A DNA stretch of 44,916 nucleotides from an uncultured Clostridia bacterium. Its GTDB lineage: Bacteria; Bacillota; Clostridia; Christensenellales; UBA1242. Under the pieces are notes generated by a model that was given only the letters and a program-made list of their open reading frames with translations, ran no database searches and had not been told where the DNA came from. Numbering within the stretch: the first letter of the stretch is position 1; each line of letters opens with the position of its first letter. A program made the position numbers and the translations under genes. This document shows positions 15,438 to 25,266 of this stretch, one piece after another. Where the stretch lies: contig CALWOV010000002.1 of the NCBI GenBank assembly GCA_944383275.1, forward strand, positions 71,514-116,429. Reading direction: 5' to 3'.

Positions 15438-15895
15438 TATGCTGTGGCAACTCGTTCTTCAACAGTAATTGCATTGCTTTCATCTTGTTTATCTTGTGCT
15501 TTAACGGCTTTTACTGCCATATCTTTAACAGGTTCTTTTTTTCTTTCTGCAACATTATCAAAACAAAAAGCAACAGTATTAGAAACTTTGTCATAATTTA
15601 TGCCTGTTTGGTTTGCCACTCGTTCAATATATTTACCTACGGCTTCATTAAGTTTAGGTTCAAATTTTTCAGTTAAAGCATCAATTTCTTTAACTTTTTC
15701 TTCACTTTCCAATAAAATTGTTGTAAGTGGTGTTAAATAACTATCAAAAGCATTATGGCAAAATCTTCTGCAAATTTCTTGATTTTTCTCACTTAATAGC
15801 CCAGCACCTTTAACTGAAAAGTCGGTGTTGATGTTATTTTTCAAAACATCAATGTTATTATCAATGCAGTTTTCAATATCTTCAATTCTTTCCAT
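15437..15895 (-). CDS. hypothetical helical protein downstream of ychF
   Basis: 152 residues, largely helical and charged, no membrane segment and no signal peptide. It has a Cys pair near residues 42-46 (ICRRFCHNAF) and a further Cys at about 110. The C-terminal 35 residues are rich in Lys, Ala, Glu and look disordered. I do not recognise a family. It starts 26 bases after ychF with RBS AGAGGTG and shares its terminator, so it is probably co-transcribed with ychF; no functional link is implied. Confidence 0.6.
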   Translation of the reverse strand: MERIEDIENCIDNNIDVLKNNINTDFSVKGAGLLSEKNQEICRRFCHNAFDSYLTPLTTILLESEEKVKEIDALTEKFEPKLNEAVGKYIERVANQTGINYDKVSNTVAFCFDNVAERKKEPVKDMAVKAVKAQDKQDESNAITVEERVATA

Positions 15896-15921
15896 AATTT
15901 CACCTCTTTTAAATGCTTAAA

Positions 15922-17016
15922 TTAAACATTAAATTTAAAAAGCATGACATCTCCGTCGCAAACAACATAGTCTTTTCCTTCCATTCTAACCTTGCCAAGT
16001 TCTTTTGCTTGGTTAAACCCACCAGCAGCAATAAGGTCATCATATTTAACAACTTCGGCTTTAATAAAACCTCGTTCAAAATCTGTATGTATTACACCTG
16101 CGGCTTGTGGTGCTTTTGCACCTTCTTTAATTGTCCACGCACGCACTTCTTTTTCTCCGGCAGTTAAAAAACTTATTAAACCTAGCAAACTATAACTTGC
16201 TTTTATAAGCCTTGGAAGACCTAGTTCTTTAATTCCAAATTCTTTCTTAAATTCTTCAAGTTCATCTTCAGAAAGGCTGGAAAGTTCTTCTTCCACTTGC
16301 GCACAAATTTCAATAACCTTAGCATTTTCTTTGCTTGCAATTTCCTTAACTTTTGCAATGTTTTCATCGGTGTTAACATTTCCAATTTGTGAAGAAGAAA
16401 TGTTGCAAAGATAAATAACAGGTTTTAAAGTTATTAAAAAGGTGTGTTTTAAAATATCTTTATCTTTTTCATCAACAGGTAAAGTTCTTGCAGGCTTACC
16501 AGACATTAAGTGGTCTTTAAGTTGTTCAAAAAGTTCATTTTCCTTTTGTGCTTGTTTATCGCCTTGCTTTGCTTGTTTTGCAACTCTTGCTATCTGTTTT
16601 TCAAGCGATTCAATATCTGCCATTATAAGTTCAAGATTTATTGTTTCTATATCACGAGCAGGGTTAACACTGCCTTCAACATGAATAACATCAGAATCGG
16701 AAAAACATCTTACCACATGGATTATTGCATCAACTTCACGAATGTGGCTTAAAAATTTATTGCCTAAACCTTCGCCTTTGCTTGCACCTTTAACTAAACC
16801 AGCAATGTCCACAAATTCGATTGTAGCAGGTGTTATTTTTTGTGTATTATAAAGTTTTGCAAGCACTAAAAGCCTTTCATCTGGCACAGAAACCATCCCA
16901 ACATTTGGTTCAATAGTGCAAAATGGATAATTGGCACTTTCTGCTCCAGCTTTCGTAAGTGCATTAAATAGGGTGCTTTTTCCAACATTTGGTAAGCCAA
17001 CAACGCCAAGTTTCAT
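15922..17016 (-). CDS. ychF: ribosome-associated ATPase YchF (OLA1 family)
   Basis: 364 residues, the normal length. G1 GLPNVGKST (7-15), [12 protein letters not shown] (switch I), G3 [20 protein letters not shown], coiled-coil insert about 130-200, and a C-terminal TGS domain (about 280-364, with [28 protein letters not shown] and [12 protein letters not shown]). The specificity motif, NxxE in YchF (not NKxD, hence ATP preference), reads NISS after KPVIYLC, so the Glu is replaced. YchF binds ribosomes and affects stress responses. RBS AAGGAGTCGAA and a TAGACA-17-TATAAT promoter precede it. Confidence 0.95.
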   Translation of the reverse strand: MKLGVVGLPNVGKSTLFNALTKAGAESANYPFCTIEPNVGMVSVPDERLLVLAKLYNTQKITPATIEFVDIAGLVKGASKGEGLGNKFLSHIREVDAIIHVVRCFSDSDVIHVEGSVNPARDIETINLELIMADIESLEKQIARVAKQAKQGDKQAQKENELFEQLKDHLMSGKPARTLPVDEKDKDILKHTFLITLKPVIYLCNISSSQIGNVNTDENIAKVKEIASKENAKVIEICAQVEEELSSLSEDELEEFKKEFGIKELGLPRLIKASYSLLGLISFLTAGEKEVRAWTIKEGAKAPQAAGVIHTDFERGFIKAEVVKYDDLIAAGGFNQAKELGKVRMEGKDYVVCDGDVMLFKFNV

Positions 17017-17044
17017 TTCGACTCCTTAAAAAATTTCTATTAAA

Positions 17045-17073
17045 ATTATACCGAATTTAAAAATTTTTGTCTA
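17045..17073 (-). promoter_or_regulatory. promoter of ychF
   Basis: Minus strand TAGACA (17073-17068), 17 bp, TATAAT (17050-17045). Confidence 0.7.
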
Positions 17074-17142
17074 GCAAATTAAACTACAAAAAAGTTTTTA
17101 AAAATAAGTTTTATAAAATAATAAAAAGTGTTAAAAATCGTT

Positions 17143-17170
17143 TTGAAAGTAAATCAAATTAAGATATAAT
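17143..17170 (+). promoter_or_regulatory. promoter of the P-type ATPase gene
   Basis: TTGAAA (17143-17148), 16 bp, TATAAT (17165-17170). Leader of about 60 bases to the TTG start. Confidence 0.7.
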
Positions 17171-17238
17171 TTATTATAAATCACAGTTAATTCAAGTATC
17201 TAATATCATCATTATCTAGGTTTTAAAAGGAGTATAGA

Positions 17239-19899
17239 TTGGCAAATATTCCATACACATTAGACGAAAAACAGATTTTAAAAGAGTATAATACAACAAA
17301 AAAAGGTCTTTCTTCAACTCAAGCAAAAGAAAGATTGCAAAAATATGGTAAAAATGAACTTGCAAAAGTAAAAAAAGCAAGTAAATTAAAAATGTTTTTT
17401 AAGCAATTTTGTGATTTTATGATTATAATTTTGCTTGTTGCTGCCATTGTTTGTGCAGTTGTTGCTGTTGTTGAAAAAGAATACAGCGATTTAATAGATG
17501 TTGGTGTTATTCTCGCAATAGTTATCATTAACGCAATAATTGGTTTTGTTCAAGAAAATAAAGCCGAAAATGCTCTATCACAACTTAAAAAAATAAGCCA
17601 ACCAGTTGCAACTGTTATGCGAGATGGTAAAATAATTGATATTAATGCAACAGATGTTGTTGTTGGAGATATATTGGTTTTAGAAGCTGGTGATGTTTGT
17701 TGTGCCGATGTTTATTTGCTTGAAAGTGCAAGTTTAAAATGTGATGAAAGTTCATTAACTGGTGAATCTAGTGAAGTGGAAAAATTTGTAAGCAGTGGTC
17801 TTCCCAAAGATACTGCTGTTGGTGATAGAACAAACATTGTTCATTCAAGTTCAGTTGTAACTTATGGGCGAGGGCTTGGTGTTGTGGTTGCAACAGCAAT
17901 GGATACCGAACTTGGTAAAATTGCAACAATGCTACAAGAAGATGAAAAAGAAACAACACCAATTCAAGAAAAATTAAATTCGCTTGGAAAAATAATTACT
18001 ATTGGCGTGCTTGCTATTGCTGTAATAATTTTTATAATTAATATTGTTATTAAAACTGAACCAGACTATATTCAAGCACTAATGGTATCTATTGCTATTG
18101 CTGTTGCTGCAATACCCGAAAGTTTACCAGCAGTTATAACAATTATAATGGCTCTTGGCGTTTCTAATATGAGTAAGAAAAAAGCCATTATACGAAAATT
18201 ACACGCTGTTGAAACATTGGGTTCTTGTGAAATTATTTGCACCGATAAAACAGGAACTTTAACTCAAAATAAAATGCAGGTAGAAGGTGCATATTTCAAT
18301 TCACAATTATATGAATTAAAAAAAATTAAACAAATGCCACAAAATCAACATTTTTTGAATTGTATGCAACTTTGTAACGATTGCTATTTTGAAGAAAGTA
18401 AGTTTAAAGGGGACCCAACCGAAGTTGCACTTGTTGAATTTGCTTTTAATCTTGGTTTTGATAAAACCAAAACAGAACTAGAATTTCCAAGAATTGCAGA
18501 ATTGCCTTTTGATTCAAACAGAAAAATGATGACAACATTTAACAAAGTTAATAATAAAGTTTATGCATATACAAAAGGTGCTCCTGATGTGTTATTGCAA
18601 CATTGTTCAAAAATTTTAATTGATGGTAAAATTGTAAACTTAACAAAAACCATAAAAACAAAAATTGAACAAGAAAATGAAAATATGTGTGCAAAAGGCT
18701 GGCGAGTATTGGCATTAAGTTATAAGCCACATAGCAGTAAAACATTTATGCTAGAAGATGAAAATGATTTAGTGTTTCTTGGGCTTTTAGGTATGCGTGA
18801 CCCACCACGCGATTCAACATTGCAAGCAGTTAAAACTTGCAGGTCAGCAGGTATGGTTCCAATAATGATAACCGGAGACCACGCAGCCACAGCTAAACAA
18901 ATTGCTAAAGAAGTTGGCATTTGGAATGAAAATTCAATAATTTTAACAGGGAAAGAACTTGATGCATTAAGCGATGAAGAATATTTGAAAATTATAAAGC
19001 AGGTTTCAGTTTATGCAAGGGTAAGCCCAGAAAATAAAGTAAGAATTGTTGAAATGTGGAAAAAATTGGGCAAAGTTGTTGCTATGACAGGTGATGGCGT
19101 TAATGATGCACCAAGCATTAAGCGTGCAGACATTGGTATTGGAATGGGCATAAATGGCACAGAAGTTACAAAAGAAGTTGCCGATATGGTGTTAACAGAT
19201 GATAATTTTGCAACTATAATTATTGCTGTTAAAGAAGGAAGAAAAATTTATACTAACATTAAAAAGACCATTCAATACTTGTTTGGAACAAATATTGTTG
19301 AAGTTTTATCATTGTTAATTGCAACCATTTTCTTCCCACAACTTGTGTTCTTATTGCCATTGCAGATTTTATATGTTAACCTTGTATCCGATTCTTTACC
19401 AGCTATAGCATTAAGTGTTGAACATAGTGAAAAAGATATAATGAAACAGCCACCACGCAGTAAAAAAGAAGGCATATTTACTTCAAATATGGTTGGGGCT
19501 ATGATTGTTCAGGCAATATTCCAAACATTATCAATAGTTCTTGTGTTTGATTTTGCTTATAATCTTACAGGAAGTAACGCCGAAGCAACAACAATGGCTT
19601 TTGTGTGTCTTGCGTTATCTCAATTAGTCCATGTGTTTAATGTTAGAACAGAACATTCAATATTTGTGTCAAACCCATTTAGGAATTGGATTTTATGGCT
19701 TGCTGTATTGCTCGGGGGTGGACTAAGTATTTTAGTAGTATCTGTTCCAGCAATTGCAAACGTGTTTGGTCTTGTGCCATTAAGTGCAATAGAATGGCTT
19801 GTTATTTTTGCTGTTTCATTTGCAATAATTCCTGTAATGGAAATTTATAAACTAATTTATCACGCAATTAAAAAACACAAAAATAAAAAAAGTAAATAA
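17239..19899 (+). CDS. P-type cation ATPase, calcium-type (P2)
   Basis: 886 residues. N-terminal cation-ATPase domain, actuator loop TGES (174-177), M4 motif AIPESLPAV (291-299), phosphorylation site DKTGT with Asp336, nucleotide-binding KGAPD, hinge TGDGVNDAP, and M6 NLVSDSLPAIALS. Ten membrane helices are expected. PExLP in M4 and N-x-x-x-D in M6 fit the single Ca2+ site of SERCA/PMCA-type bacterial pumps (like Listeria LMCA1); the Ser in place of Gly in PEGLP is a small deviation. It exports Ca2+ (or Mn2+) from the cytoplasm using ATP. Start is TTG at 17239, six bases after AAGGAG; no ATG is near. Single gene. Confidence 0.9.
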   Translation: MANIPYTLDEKQILKEYNTTKKGLSSTQAKERLQKYGKNELAKVKKASKLKMFFKQFCDFMIIILLVAAIVCAVVAVVEKEYSDLIDVGVILAIVIINAIIGFVQENKAENALSQLKKISQPVATVMRDGKIIDINATDVVVGDILVLEAGDVCCADVYLLESASLKCDESSLTGESSEVEKFVSSGLPKDTAVGDRTNIVHSSSVVTYGRGLGVVVATAMDTELGKIATMLQEDEKETTPIQEKLNSLGKIITIGVLAIAVIIFIINIVIKTEPDYIQALMVSIAIAVAAIPESLPAVITIIMALGVSNMSKKKAIIRKLHAVETLGSCEIICTDKTGTLTQNKMQVEGAYFNSQLYELKKIKQMPQNQHFLNCMQLCNDCYFEESKFKGDPTEVALVEFAFNLGFDKTKTELEFPRIAELPFDSNRKMMTTFNKVNNKVYAYTKGAPDVLLQHCSKILIDGKIVNLTKTIKTKIEQENENMCAKGWRVLALSYKPHSSKTFMLEDENDLVFLGLLGMRDPPRDSTLQAVKTCRSAGMVPIMITGDHAATAKQIAKEVGIWNENSIILTGKELDALSDEEYLKIIKQVSVYARVSPENKVRIVEMWKKLGKVVAMTGDGVNDAPSIKRADIGIGMGINGTEVTKEVADMVLTDDNFATIIIAVKEGRKIYTNIKKTIQYLFGTNIVEVLSLLIATIFFPQLVFLLPLQILYVNLVSDSLPAIALSVEHSEKDIMKQPPRSKKEGIFTSNMVGAMIVQAIFQTLSIVLVFDFAYNLTGSNAEATTMAFVCLALSQLVHVFNVRTEHSIFVSNPFRNWILWLAVLLGGGLSILVVSVPAIANVFGLVPLSAIEWLVIFAVSFAIIPVMEIYKLIYHAIKKHKNKKSK

Positions 19900-19910
19900 T
19901 AGTTTAATAT

Positions 19911-19940
19911 TAAAACAAGCATATTAGTGTGCTTGTTTTA
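19911..19940 (+). terminator. terminator of the P-type ATPase gene
   Basis: TAAAACAAGCA-TATTAGTG-TGCTTGTTTTA stem with trailing TTTTATT. Confidence 0.85.
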
Positions 19941-19945
19941 TTTTA

Positions 19946-19974
19946 TTGATTATTTTGTTTATTTGTGATATAAT
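19946..19974 (+). promoter_or_regulatory. promoter of the HelD-type helicase gene
   Basis: TTGATT (19946-19951), 17 bp, TATAAT (19969-19974) with TGTGA extension. It fixes the start codon at 20006, since a longer in-frame start at 19946 lies inside the promoter. Confidence 0.8.
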
Positions 19975-20005
19975 TTTTTTATTACAAACGTTAAGGAGGG
20001 TTGTT

Positions 20006-22012
20006 ATGGAAAATAAAGTTTTTAAAGAAGAAGAAAACTATCTAAGTTCAACAATACAGGCTATAAAAGAAGAGATTAAAATTGGTTCAGATTTTGTTGA
20101 AAATCAAAAAGATGTTGTGCTAGATTTAAAACAATCCTATCTTAAAAATCTTCGAGACTACGACAGGTTCGAGTTTCTAGAAAATTATGCAAGAAGTGAC
20201 GAAATTGTTGACCTTGCAAATCAACAGATAAAAAAATTATTTAGATTAAGAAATGTTCAAGATAAACCATATTTTGGAAGAATTGATTTCCTTGTTAATG
20301 GTGAAAAAGAACCACTTAAACTTTACATAGGTCTTGTGTCTGTAGAGCATAACAATAAGTTATATGTTATTGATTGGCGTGCACCTGTTGGCGAATTATT
20401 TTACGAAGCAGGTAAAGGTGAGGCTTCTTATGAAGCACCTGATGGCGTGGTTAAAGGGGAAGTGTTGTTAAAACGTCAATACGACATAGAAGATGCTAAA
20501 CTTAAAGAAGTTTATGATGTTGACCTTAATATCTTTGATGAATACTTGCAAAAAGTTTTGTCGAAAGCAAAAGGTGAAAAACTTCATAATATTGCAAGCA
20601 CAATTCAAGCCGAACAAAATAAAATTATCAGAAATTTAAAAGATAGTGCTGTGGTTGTTCAAGGAAGTGCAGGAAGTGGTAAAACAACGGTTGCCTTGCA
20701 CCGTGTTGCTTATGCATTATATAGGTTAAGAAATTTAAAATCTGCAAATGTGTTAATTTTTTCACCAAATGAAGCATTTTTATCACATATTTCAGGCGTT
20801 TTGCCAGAACTTGGTGAAGATAACACCAGAAGTGCAACTTTTCCTAAATTTATAAGAAGATTTTTAAAATCAGAATTACCGGTTGAATCTACAGATGAAT
20901 TTACCGTAAGATATTTAAAATCAACTAAAAAGCAACAAGATGAAATTAACGAAAAACTTAAATTTGCAACAAGAGAAAAACTTAAAGATTGGCTAAACAA
21001 AGTAAATAAAGAGCTTAAATTTAGCATTGGTTTTGTTGTAAGTGGACACGAGTTTGGTCAACATCGTCTAAATCAAATGTTAAAAGAAACAGAAGGCGAG
21101 AAAATACACATTCGTTTTAATAAAATTTTAAATGATGTTTGCAAAGAATTAAAAGTAAAAACCAAAGATGATGAAGAACTTGTTAAAGAAAACTTACTTA
21201 AAAGACTTAATCATAAAGTTACTTTGTTTGGTGTTTTAGAAGAATATCTTCAAACAAATAATTTTTCTATGATGAGCAATGATAAAATAAGATTTGATGA
21301 TGCTGTTCTGCTTTGTGTCATTAAAGAGTTGTGGGACAATTTTGAAATTAAAATGGATGTAAAGCACATAGTTCTAGATGAAGCACAAGATTATCCATTA
21401 TTGTTTATAGATTTTTTAACTCGTGTATTCAGACACGCTAACTTTTCTGTTTTTGGTGATATTTTCCAAAAAACTGTTCCAGGGGAATTAAACAGTCTTG
21501 AAGATGTTTGTAAATTAGAATTAAAAAAAGATAGTTCTTGTTATGTTGTTTTAGATAAAACTTATAGAAGCAGTGAAGAAATTGTTGAATATGCTTCAAA
21601 CATTGTAGGAATTAATAAACACAACGCGTTTAGACTTAAAAATGGATATCCTGTTCAAGAAATTCAAATGGGGCAAAATGTTAAACAAATATCTCAACAA
21701 ATAATTCAAGTTTTGGAAAGCACAATCAACGATGATGGAAATATTGGTATTATAACAGGGGACACACAGATTGCCCAAGAAATTTATAATGAACTTTACA
21801 AGGTTATACCACATCGAATTGAACTTGTTAAAGATGCAAACAGCGTTGTTTCTTCACAAGTGCAAATTATGTCAATAGCACTTGCAAAAGGTCTAGAATT
21901 TTCAACTGCAATAGTAGTAGAAAAAGGTTTGCTTTTTGAAAACGAGTTAAAAAGTTTTAAACATATTGCTTGCACTCGTGCAATAAATAAATTATTTGTG
22001 TTAAAAAAATAA
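20006..22012 (+). CDS. helD: HelD-type RNA polymerase recycling helicase (UvrD/Rep superfamily)
   Basis: 668 residues from the ATG at 20006 (RBS AAGGAGGG). The N-terminal 80 residues form a charged coiled coil like the HelD arm that enters the polymerase secondary channel. YIGLVSVEHNNKLYVIDWRAP (107-127) followed by VGELFYE is the HelD signature. Walker A GSAGSGKT (220-227), motif II LDEAQDYP, motif III-IV FGDIFQKTVPG, RSSEEI, and motif VI region CTRAINKLFVL at the very end. HelD removes stalled or idle RNA polymerase from DNA using ATP. At 668 residues it is shorter than Bacillus HelD (about 770). A general UvrD-like role is the alternative, but the N-terminal signature makes HelD the better call. 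Confidence 0.85.
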   Translation: MENKVFKEEENYLSSTIQAIKEEIKIGSDFVENQKDVVLDLKQSYLKNLRDYDRFEFLENYARSDEIVDLANQQIKKLFRLRNVQDKPYFGRIDFLVNGEKEPLKLYIGLVSVEHNNKLYVIDWRAPVGELFYEAGKGEASYEAPDGVVKGEVLLKRQYDIEDAKLKEVYDVDLNIFDEYLQKVLSKAKGEKLHNIASTIQAEQNKIIRNLKDSAVVVQGSAGSGKTTVALHRVAYALYRLRNLKSANVLIFSPNEAFLSHISGVLPELGEDNTRSATFPKFIRRFLKSELPVESTDEFTVRYLKSTKKQQDEINEKLKFATREKLKDWLNKVNKELKFSIGFVVSGHEFGQHRLNQMLKETEGEKIHIRFNKILNDVCKELKVKTKDDEELVKENLLKRLNHKVTLFGVLEEYLQTNNFSMMSNDKIRFDDAVLLCVIKELWDNFEIKMDVKHIVLDEAQDYPLLFIDFLTRVFRHANFSVFGDIFQKTVPGELNSLEDVCKLELKKDSSCYVVLDKTYRSSEEIVEYASNIVGINKHNAFRLKNGYPVQEIQMGQNVKQISQQIIQVLESTINDDGNIGIITGDTQIAQEIYNELYKVIPHRIELVKDANSVVSSQVQIMSIALAKGLEFSTAIVVEKGLLFENELKSFKHIACTRAINKLFVLKK

Positions 22013-22088
22013 AATAAAAACTACAAAACAGTTATTTATCAAGATTTATTTTTTAACATATAATTATTGAATTTTAAAAATCATATTA

Positions 22089-22121
22089 AAAAAGAACTTT
22101 ATTAAACTAAAGTTCTTTTTA
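22089..22121 (+). terminator. terminator of the HelD-type gene
   Basis: AAAAAGAACTTTA-TTAAAC-TAAAGTTCTTTTT, 13-bp perfect stem with flanking A and T runs. Confidence 0.88.
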
Positions 22122-22234
22122 TTTATGTTAATTTTTTAACAATATTCAAAACTTATATAAATTAACAAGTTTATTTTCATTTGCTATTTTGTTGGTTGTG
22201 TTTATTTTCACTAAAATTTTTAATAAAATTTCAA

Positions 22235-22969
22235 TCATTGTTCTTTTCCATAATTTTTTACATATTCAACATCAAATTCGTTAATTATATTCGATGAACG
22301 AAAACTGTAAAACGCTCCGTTTGATATAATAATGTGGTCAATCAATCTAATATTAGAAAGCCTAAGCATATCGTATGCTCTTTGGGTAAATTTAATATCG
22401 GCAGATGAAGGCGATTGTGTGCCATTTGGGTGGTTATGTGCAAAAATTACATGTTTCGCACTATAATTTGTTGCTTTAACGACTATATCACTAATATTAA
22501 CTCTAACTTCAGACTCTTCGCCTTCAGCAAGTAATATTGTTTTAATTAAAATGTTTTTATCGTTTGTAATAAACATATACATTTTTTCTTTTCGCAAATT
22601 AGCAAGAATTTTGCTTGCTATTTTTGCACAATCTGCAGGAGTTTTTAGGACTTCATTTTTACATCTTTGTGCTTCGTTAAGCCTATAAAAATCTAAAATT
22701 TTGTTAAGCATACAAATCTTTTCGGCAGCAACAATGCCAATTCCATCTACTGCTGTAAGTTCATCTGGTCTTGCCATCATCACATTAGAAAAATTTCCAA
22801 AGTGTTTAAGCAATCTGCACGCTATTTCATTTGTATCGCCTCTAGTAAAAACAAATTGTAAAACTGCTTCAAGTGCTTCGGCTTCGGTAAATGTAGATGC
22901 GTTAGCAGATAAAATTTTATGTCTAATTCTTTCCCAATGTCCACTATGTAAACTTCCGTCTTTTTTCAT
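22235..22969 (-). CDS. radC: RadC-family JAB/MPN metalloprotein
   Basis: 244 residues from the ATG at 22969, which is preceded by GGTGAT, a match to the extended Shine-Dalgarno; the ATG at 22978 is an alternative. Longer starts fall within the lysS terminator. The N-terminal helix-hairpin-helix part (VDGIGIVAAEKI) is followed by the JAB/MPN domain with the metal motif HNHPNG-x3-S-x2-D (FAHNHPNGTQSPSSADIKF). Family function remains uncertain: once linked to DNA repair, now regarded as possibly acting in competence or DNA processing. It lies just after the lysS terminator on the same strand, with its own promoter-like TTGCTT-18-TATTAT in the gap. Confidence 0.88.
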   Translation of the reverse strand: MKKDGSLHSGHWERIRHKILSANASTFTEAEALEAVLQFVFTRGDTNEIACRLLKHFGNFSNVMMARPDELTAVDGIGIVAAEKICMLNKILDFYRLNEAQRCKNEVLKTPADCAKIASKILANLRKEKMYMFITNDKNILIKTILLAEGEESEVRVNISDIVVKATNYSAKHVIFAHNHPNGTQSPSSADIKFTQRAYDMLRLSNIRLIDHIIISNGAFYSFRSSNIINEFDVEYVKNYGKEQ

Positions 22970-23030
22970 AATCACCATTTCTTTCGTAATTTTAAATTTA
23001 TAATAACAAATATTTATCTTAAAAAGCAAC

Positions 23031-23056
23031 AAAAAACGCACTCAAGTGCGTTTAAT
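23031..23056 (-). terminator. terminator of lysS
   Basis: Minus strand AAACGCAC-TTGA-GTGCGTTTTTT, G/C-rich stem followed by six T. It separates lysS from radC. Confidence 0.85.
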
Positions 23057-23060
23057 GTTT

Positions 23061-24617
23061 TTATAAATCTAATAATTTTAAAATTTCATTTTTATCAACA
23101 GCAGTTAAGAACAAGTATAATCTTGGACCTTTGTCCTTACCTAGTAAAAGATTATATACTATTTCAAAAAATCTTTTTTGTCTTGCTTTGTCTGGTGTGC
23201 CATCAATTTTAGGAATATCATATAAAAGTGTTTGCATTTCGTCAGCTGTTAAATTTTTATTTGCAATTTCATCTTTTAATTTTAAAATCCATTGTTTTTC
23301 TTCATCATTAAGTGTTGCTATAAATTCTTTATTAGGTGAAGTTAGCAATTTTATTATTTGTTCTGGGCAATAGTTTTGAAGCCAATGTTTAATTTTTTCA
23401 AATCTTGGTCTAATTTGTTCTTTTGTCCATTTTTGCCCAATCTTTTCAAATAATTTAGTTAGCAAGTCTAAATCAAAATTAACAATAGGTGCAAAAGATG
23501 CAATTAAACTTGCATCAACAGGGTAGAACTTGCTTTCATCGGTGTTTGTAAGTGCAAGTTCCATAATTCTGTTAACCATTTCATCGCCTTCACCAGCCTT
23601 ATAGGTTGCATACATACGGTCAAACTCGTGATAAGTTCTTAAAACATCACTGTCAAGCGCAATGTCAAAACTTTTTTCAGGTAAAAATCTAGTAAACATC
23701 CAAAGTATAATTTCAGGTTGATATATTTTAAGTAAGGTTGAAGGTGTCATATCTGTTCCAGATGAACTGCTGATTTTTTTAGTTTGCCCTTTAAGATTGA
23801 TAAAATCATACATTCTATACATAGGTGGCTCAAAATTAAATATTTTTCTTGCAATAACACTTGAAACTTGGTAACTTCCACCTTGACTCGAGTGGTCTCG
23901 TCCACCTGGTTCAAACATAACATTTTCTTCACGCCAACGCATAGGCCAGTCAACTTTCCATGGCAATTTCACACAAAAATCTTTTGTTAAATCTAAAGTT
24001 CCTTTATGCCCACATTTACACTCATAATCAACAACAGTGCAGTCTTCACTTAATGAAGTAACTTTTGTAAAATCATGTCCACATTTCTGGCAATAAATTT
24101 GAATAGGATAAAAGTTTTCGCGTTCTTCATCACTTGCTTCTTGAGTTTTAAATGACATTTCTATATCATAAATTTCTTTACGCTTTTTCAATGCTTCTAT
24201 AATGTTTTTAGCATATCTTCCACCTTTATATTCATCTGATTGAAAAATAAATTCAGCATCAATCCCCATTTCTTTAACAGCGTCCATCATTGGTTTTTCA
24301 AACGCTGCTTCAAAGTTTTTGTTTTGTTTAAATGGGTCTGGAATTTCAGAATATGGCATACCAATGTATTGTGTGTAATCAGCAGGCAATATAGATGAAA
24401 CTTTTCTTAAACGGTCATAACTATCCCAACTGTAAATAAATCTAACTTTTTTACCTAAATCTCTTAATGCTTTAACAACAAAATATGTTGTTATAACTTC
24501 TCTAAAATTTCCAATGTGAACAGGCCCTGAAGGGCTTATTCCACTAGCACAGGTAAAAACCTCTGCGTCTGGGTGCTTTGCTATTAAATCATTAGCAACT
24601 TCATCTGCCCAATGCAT
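23061..24617 (-). CDS. lysS: class I lysyl-tRNA synthetase
   Basis: 518 residues, normal for the archaeal-type class I enzyme. HIGH motif HIGN (34-37, in PSGPVHIGNFREV), KMSKS motif KISSS (281-285, in LKGQTKKISSSSGTDM), and a zinc site with Cys176, Cys179, Cys200, Cys202. DHSSQGGSYQ near 241-250 is characteristic of this family. It charges tRNA-Lys in the cytoplasm. Most bacteria use the unrelated class II LysRS; class I occurs in archaea, spirochaetes, alphaproteobacteria and a few Gram-positives. Strong RBS AAAAGGAG; monocistronic with a good terminator. KISSS is the normal variant for class I LysRS, so catalysis is expected. Confidence 0.94.
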   Translation of the reverse strand: MHWADEVANDLIAKHPDAEVFTCASGISPSGPVHIGNFREVITTYFVVKALRDLGKKVRFIYSWDSYDRLRKVSSILPADYTQYIGMPYSEIPDPFKQNKNFEAAFEKPMMDAVKEMGIDAEFIFQSDEYKGGRYAKNIIEALKKRKEIYDIEMSFKTQEASDEERENFYPIQIYCQKCGHDFTKVTSLSEDCTVVDYECKCGHKGTLDLTKDFCVKLPWKVDWPMRWREENVMFEPGGRDHSSQGGSYQVSSVIARKIFNFEPPMYRMYDFINLKGQTKKISSSSGTDMTPSTLLKIYQPEIILWMFTRFLPEKSFDIALDSDVLRTYHEFDRMYATYKAGEGDEMVNRIMELALTNTDESKFYPVDASLIASFAPIVNFDLDLLTKLFEKIGQKWTKEQIRPRFEKIKHWLQNYCPEQIIKLLTSPNKEFIATLNDEEKQWILKLKDEIANKNLTADEMQTLLYDIPKIDGTPDKARQKRFFEIVYNLLLGKDKGPRLYLFLTAVDKNEILKLLDL

Positions 24618-24780
24618 AATTTAATCTCCTTTTTAAAGCCAAAAATGGCATAATATATTTTAAAGTTTAACGCAAATATTATTTAAAGTCAAGACTATTT
24701 TAATATGTTGTATAAGTAGTTCTAATGATTTTCAAGTTTATATACTATTAAATAAAAAAATTAAGTTGATTTAAAAAGGG

Positions 24781-24809
24781 TTGAAAAAGTTAATTTTATA
24801 TGCTAAAAT
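24781..24809 (+). promoter_or_regulatory. promoter of the dnaB operon
   Basis: TTGAAA (24781-24786), 17 bp, TAAAAT (24804-24809) with TGC extension; leader of about 20 bases with AAGAAAGGTG. Confidence 0.7.
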
Positions 24810-24837
24810 AAAATCAAAATTAAGAAAGGTGTTTTAA

Positions 24838-25251
24838 ATGACAAGAAATGATTTTTATAAATATGCAAAAAAATACGGATTTGCAATTCTTGCGGCACTA
24901 CCTTTTTTGGTTTTAACAGGTGTTTTTTTAGGGAATGTTGTTTCTCTTCCTGTGTTAATTATAATAGATTGCGCTATTTTGCTTATTGCATATTTTTTAG
25001 CATTAGTTATAGCCGATAAACACGAAAAAAAAGTTGCAAAAAAGCGTGAAGCCTTTTTGGCAAAAAAACAAGAAGAAGAATTGCAAGCAAAGTTACAGGC
25101 AGAGCAAGAGCAAAAACTTAAAGACGAGCAATTAGCAAAAGAAAAAGAAGAGCAAGAGAAACTAGAACATAAAAAACGATGCGCGCAAAAAGTAGATAAA
25201 TATCAGCATATGAAAAAAAGCACTTCTAAAAAGAGTAAAAAGAAAAAATAA
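24838..25251 (+). CDS. small membrane protein with charged coiled coil, upstream of dnaB
   Basis: 137 residues: two membrane helices (about 14-35 and 40-60) close to the N-terminus, then a Glu/Lys/Gln-rich coiled coil (about 62-115) and a very basic tail (KKSTSKKSKKKK). I do not recognise a family; in many Gram-positives the gene before dnaB is a membrane phosphodiesterase (gdpP) or rplI, but this protein has neither domain. It ends 15 bases before dnaB and shares its promoter. The tail could bind nucleic acid or the membrane surface (inference). Confidence 0.65.
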   Translation: MTRNDFYKYAKKYGFAILAALPFLVLTGVFLGNVVSLPVLIIIDCAILLIAYFLALVIADKHEKKVAKKREAFLAKKQEEELQAKLQAEQEQKLKDEQLAKEKEEQEKLEHKKRCAQKVDKYQHMKKSTSKKSKKKK

Positions 25252-25266
25252 TCAAGGGGAAAAGAT

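Noticed and set aside
19946..20005. Longer N-terminus of the HelD-type protein
   Set aside because: The extra codons overlap the -35/-10 promoter; AAGGAGGG sits before the ATG at 20006.
22970..23041. Longer N-terminus of RadC
   Set aside because: It would begin within the lysS terminator hairpin; the added residues are hydrophobic and not conserved.
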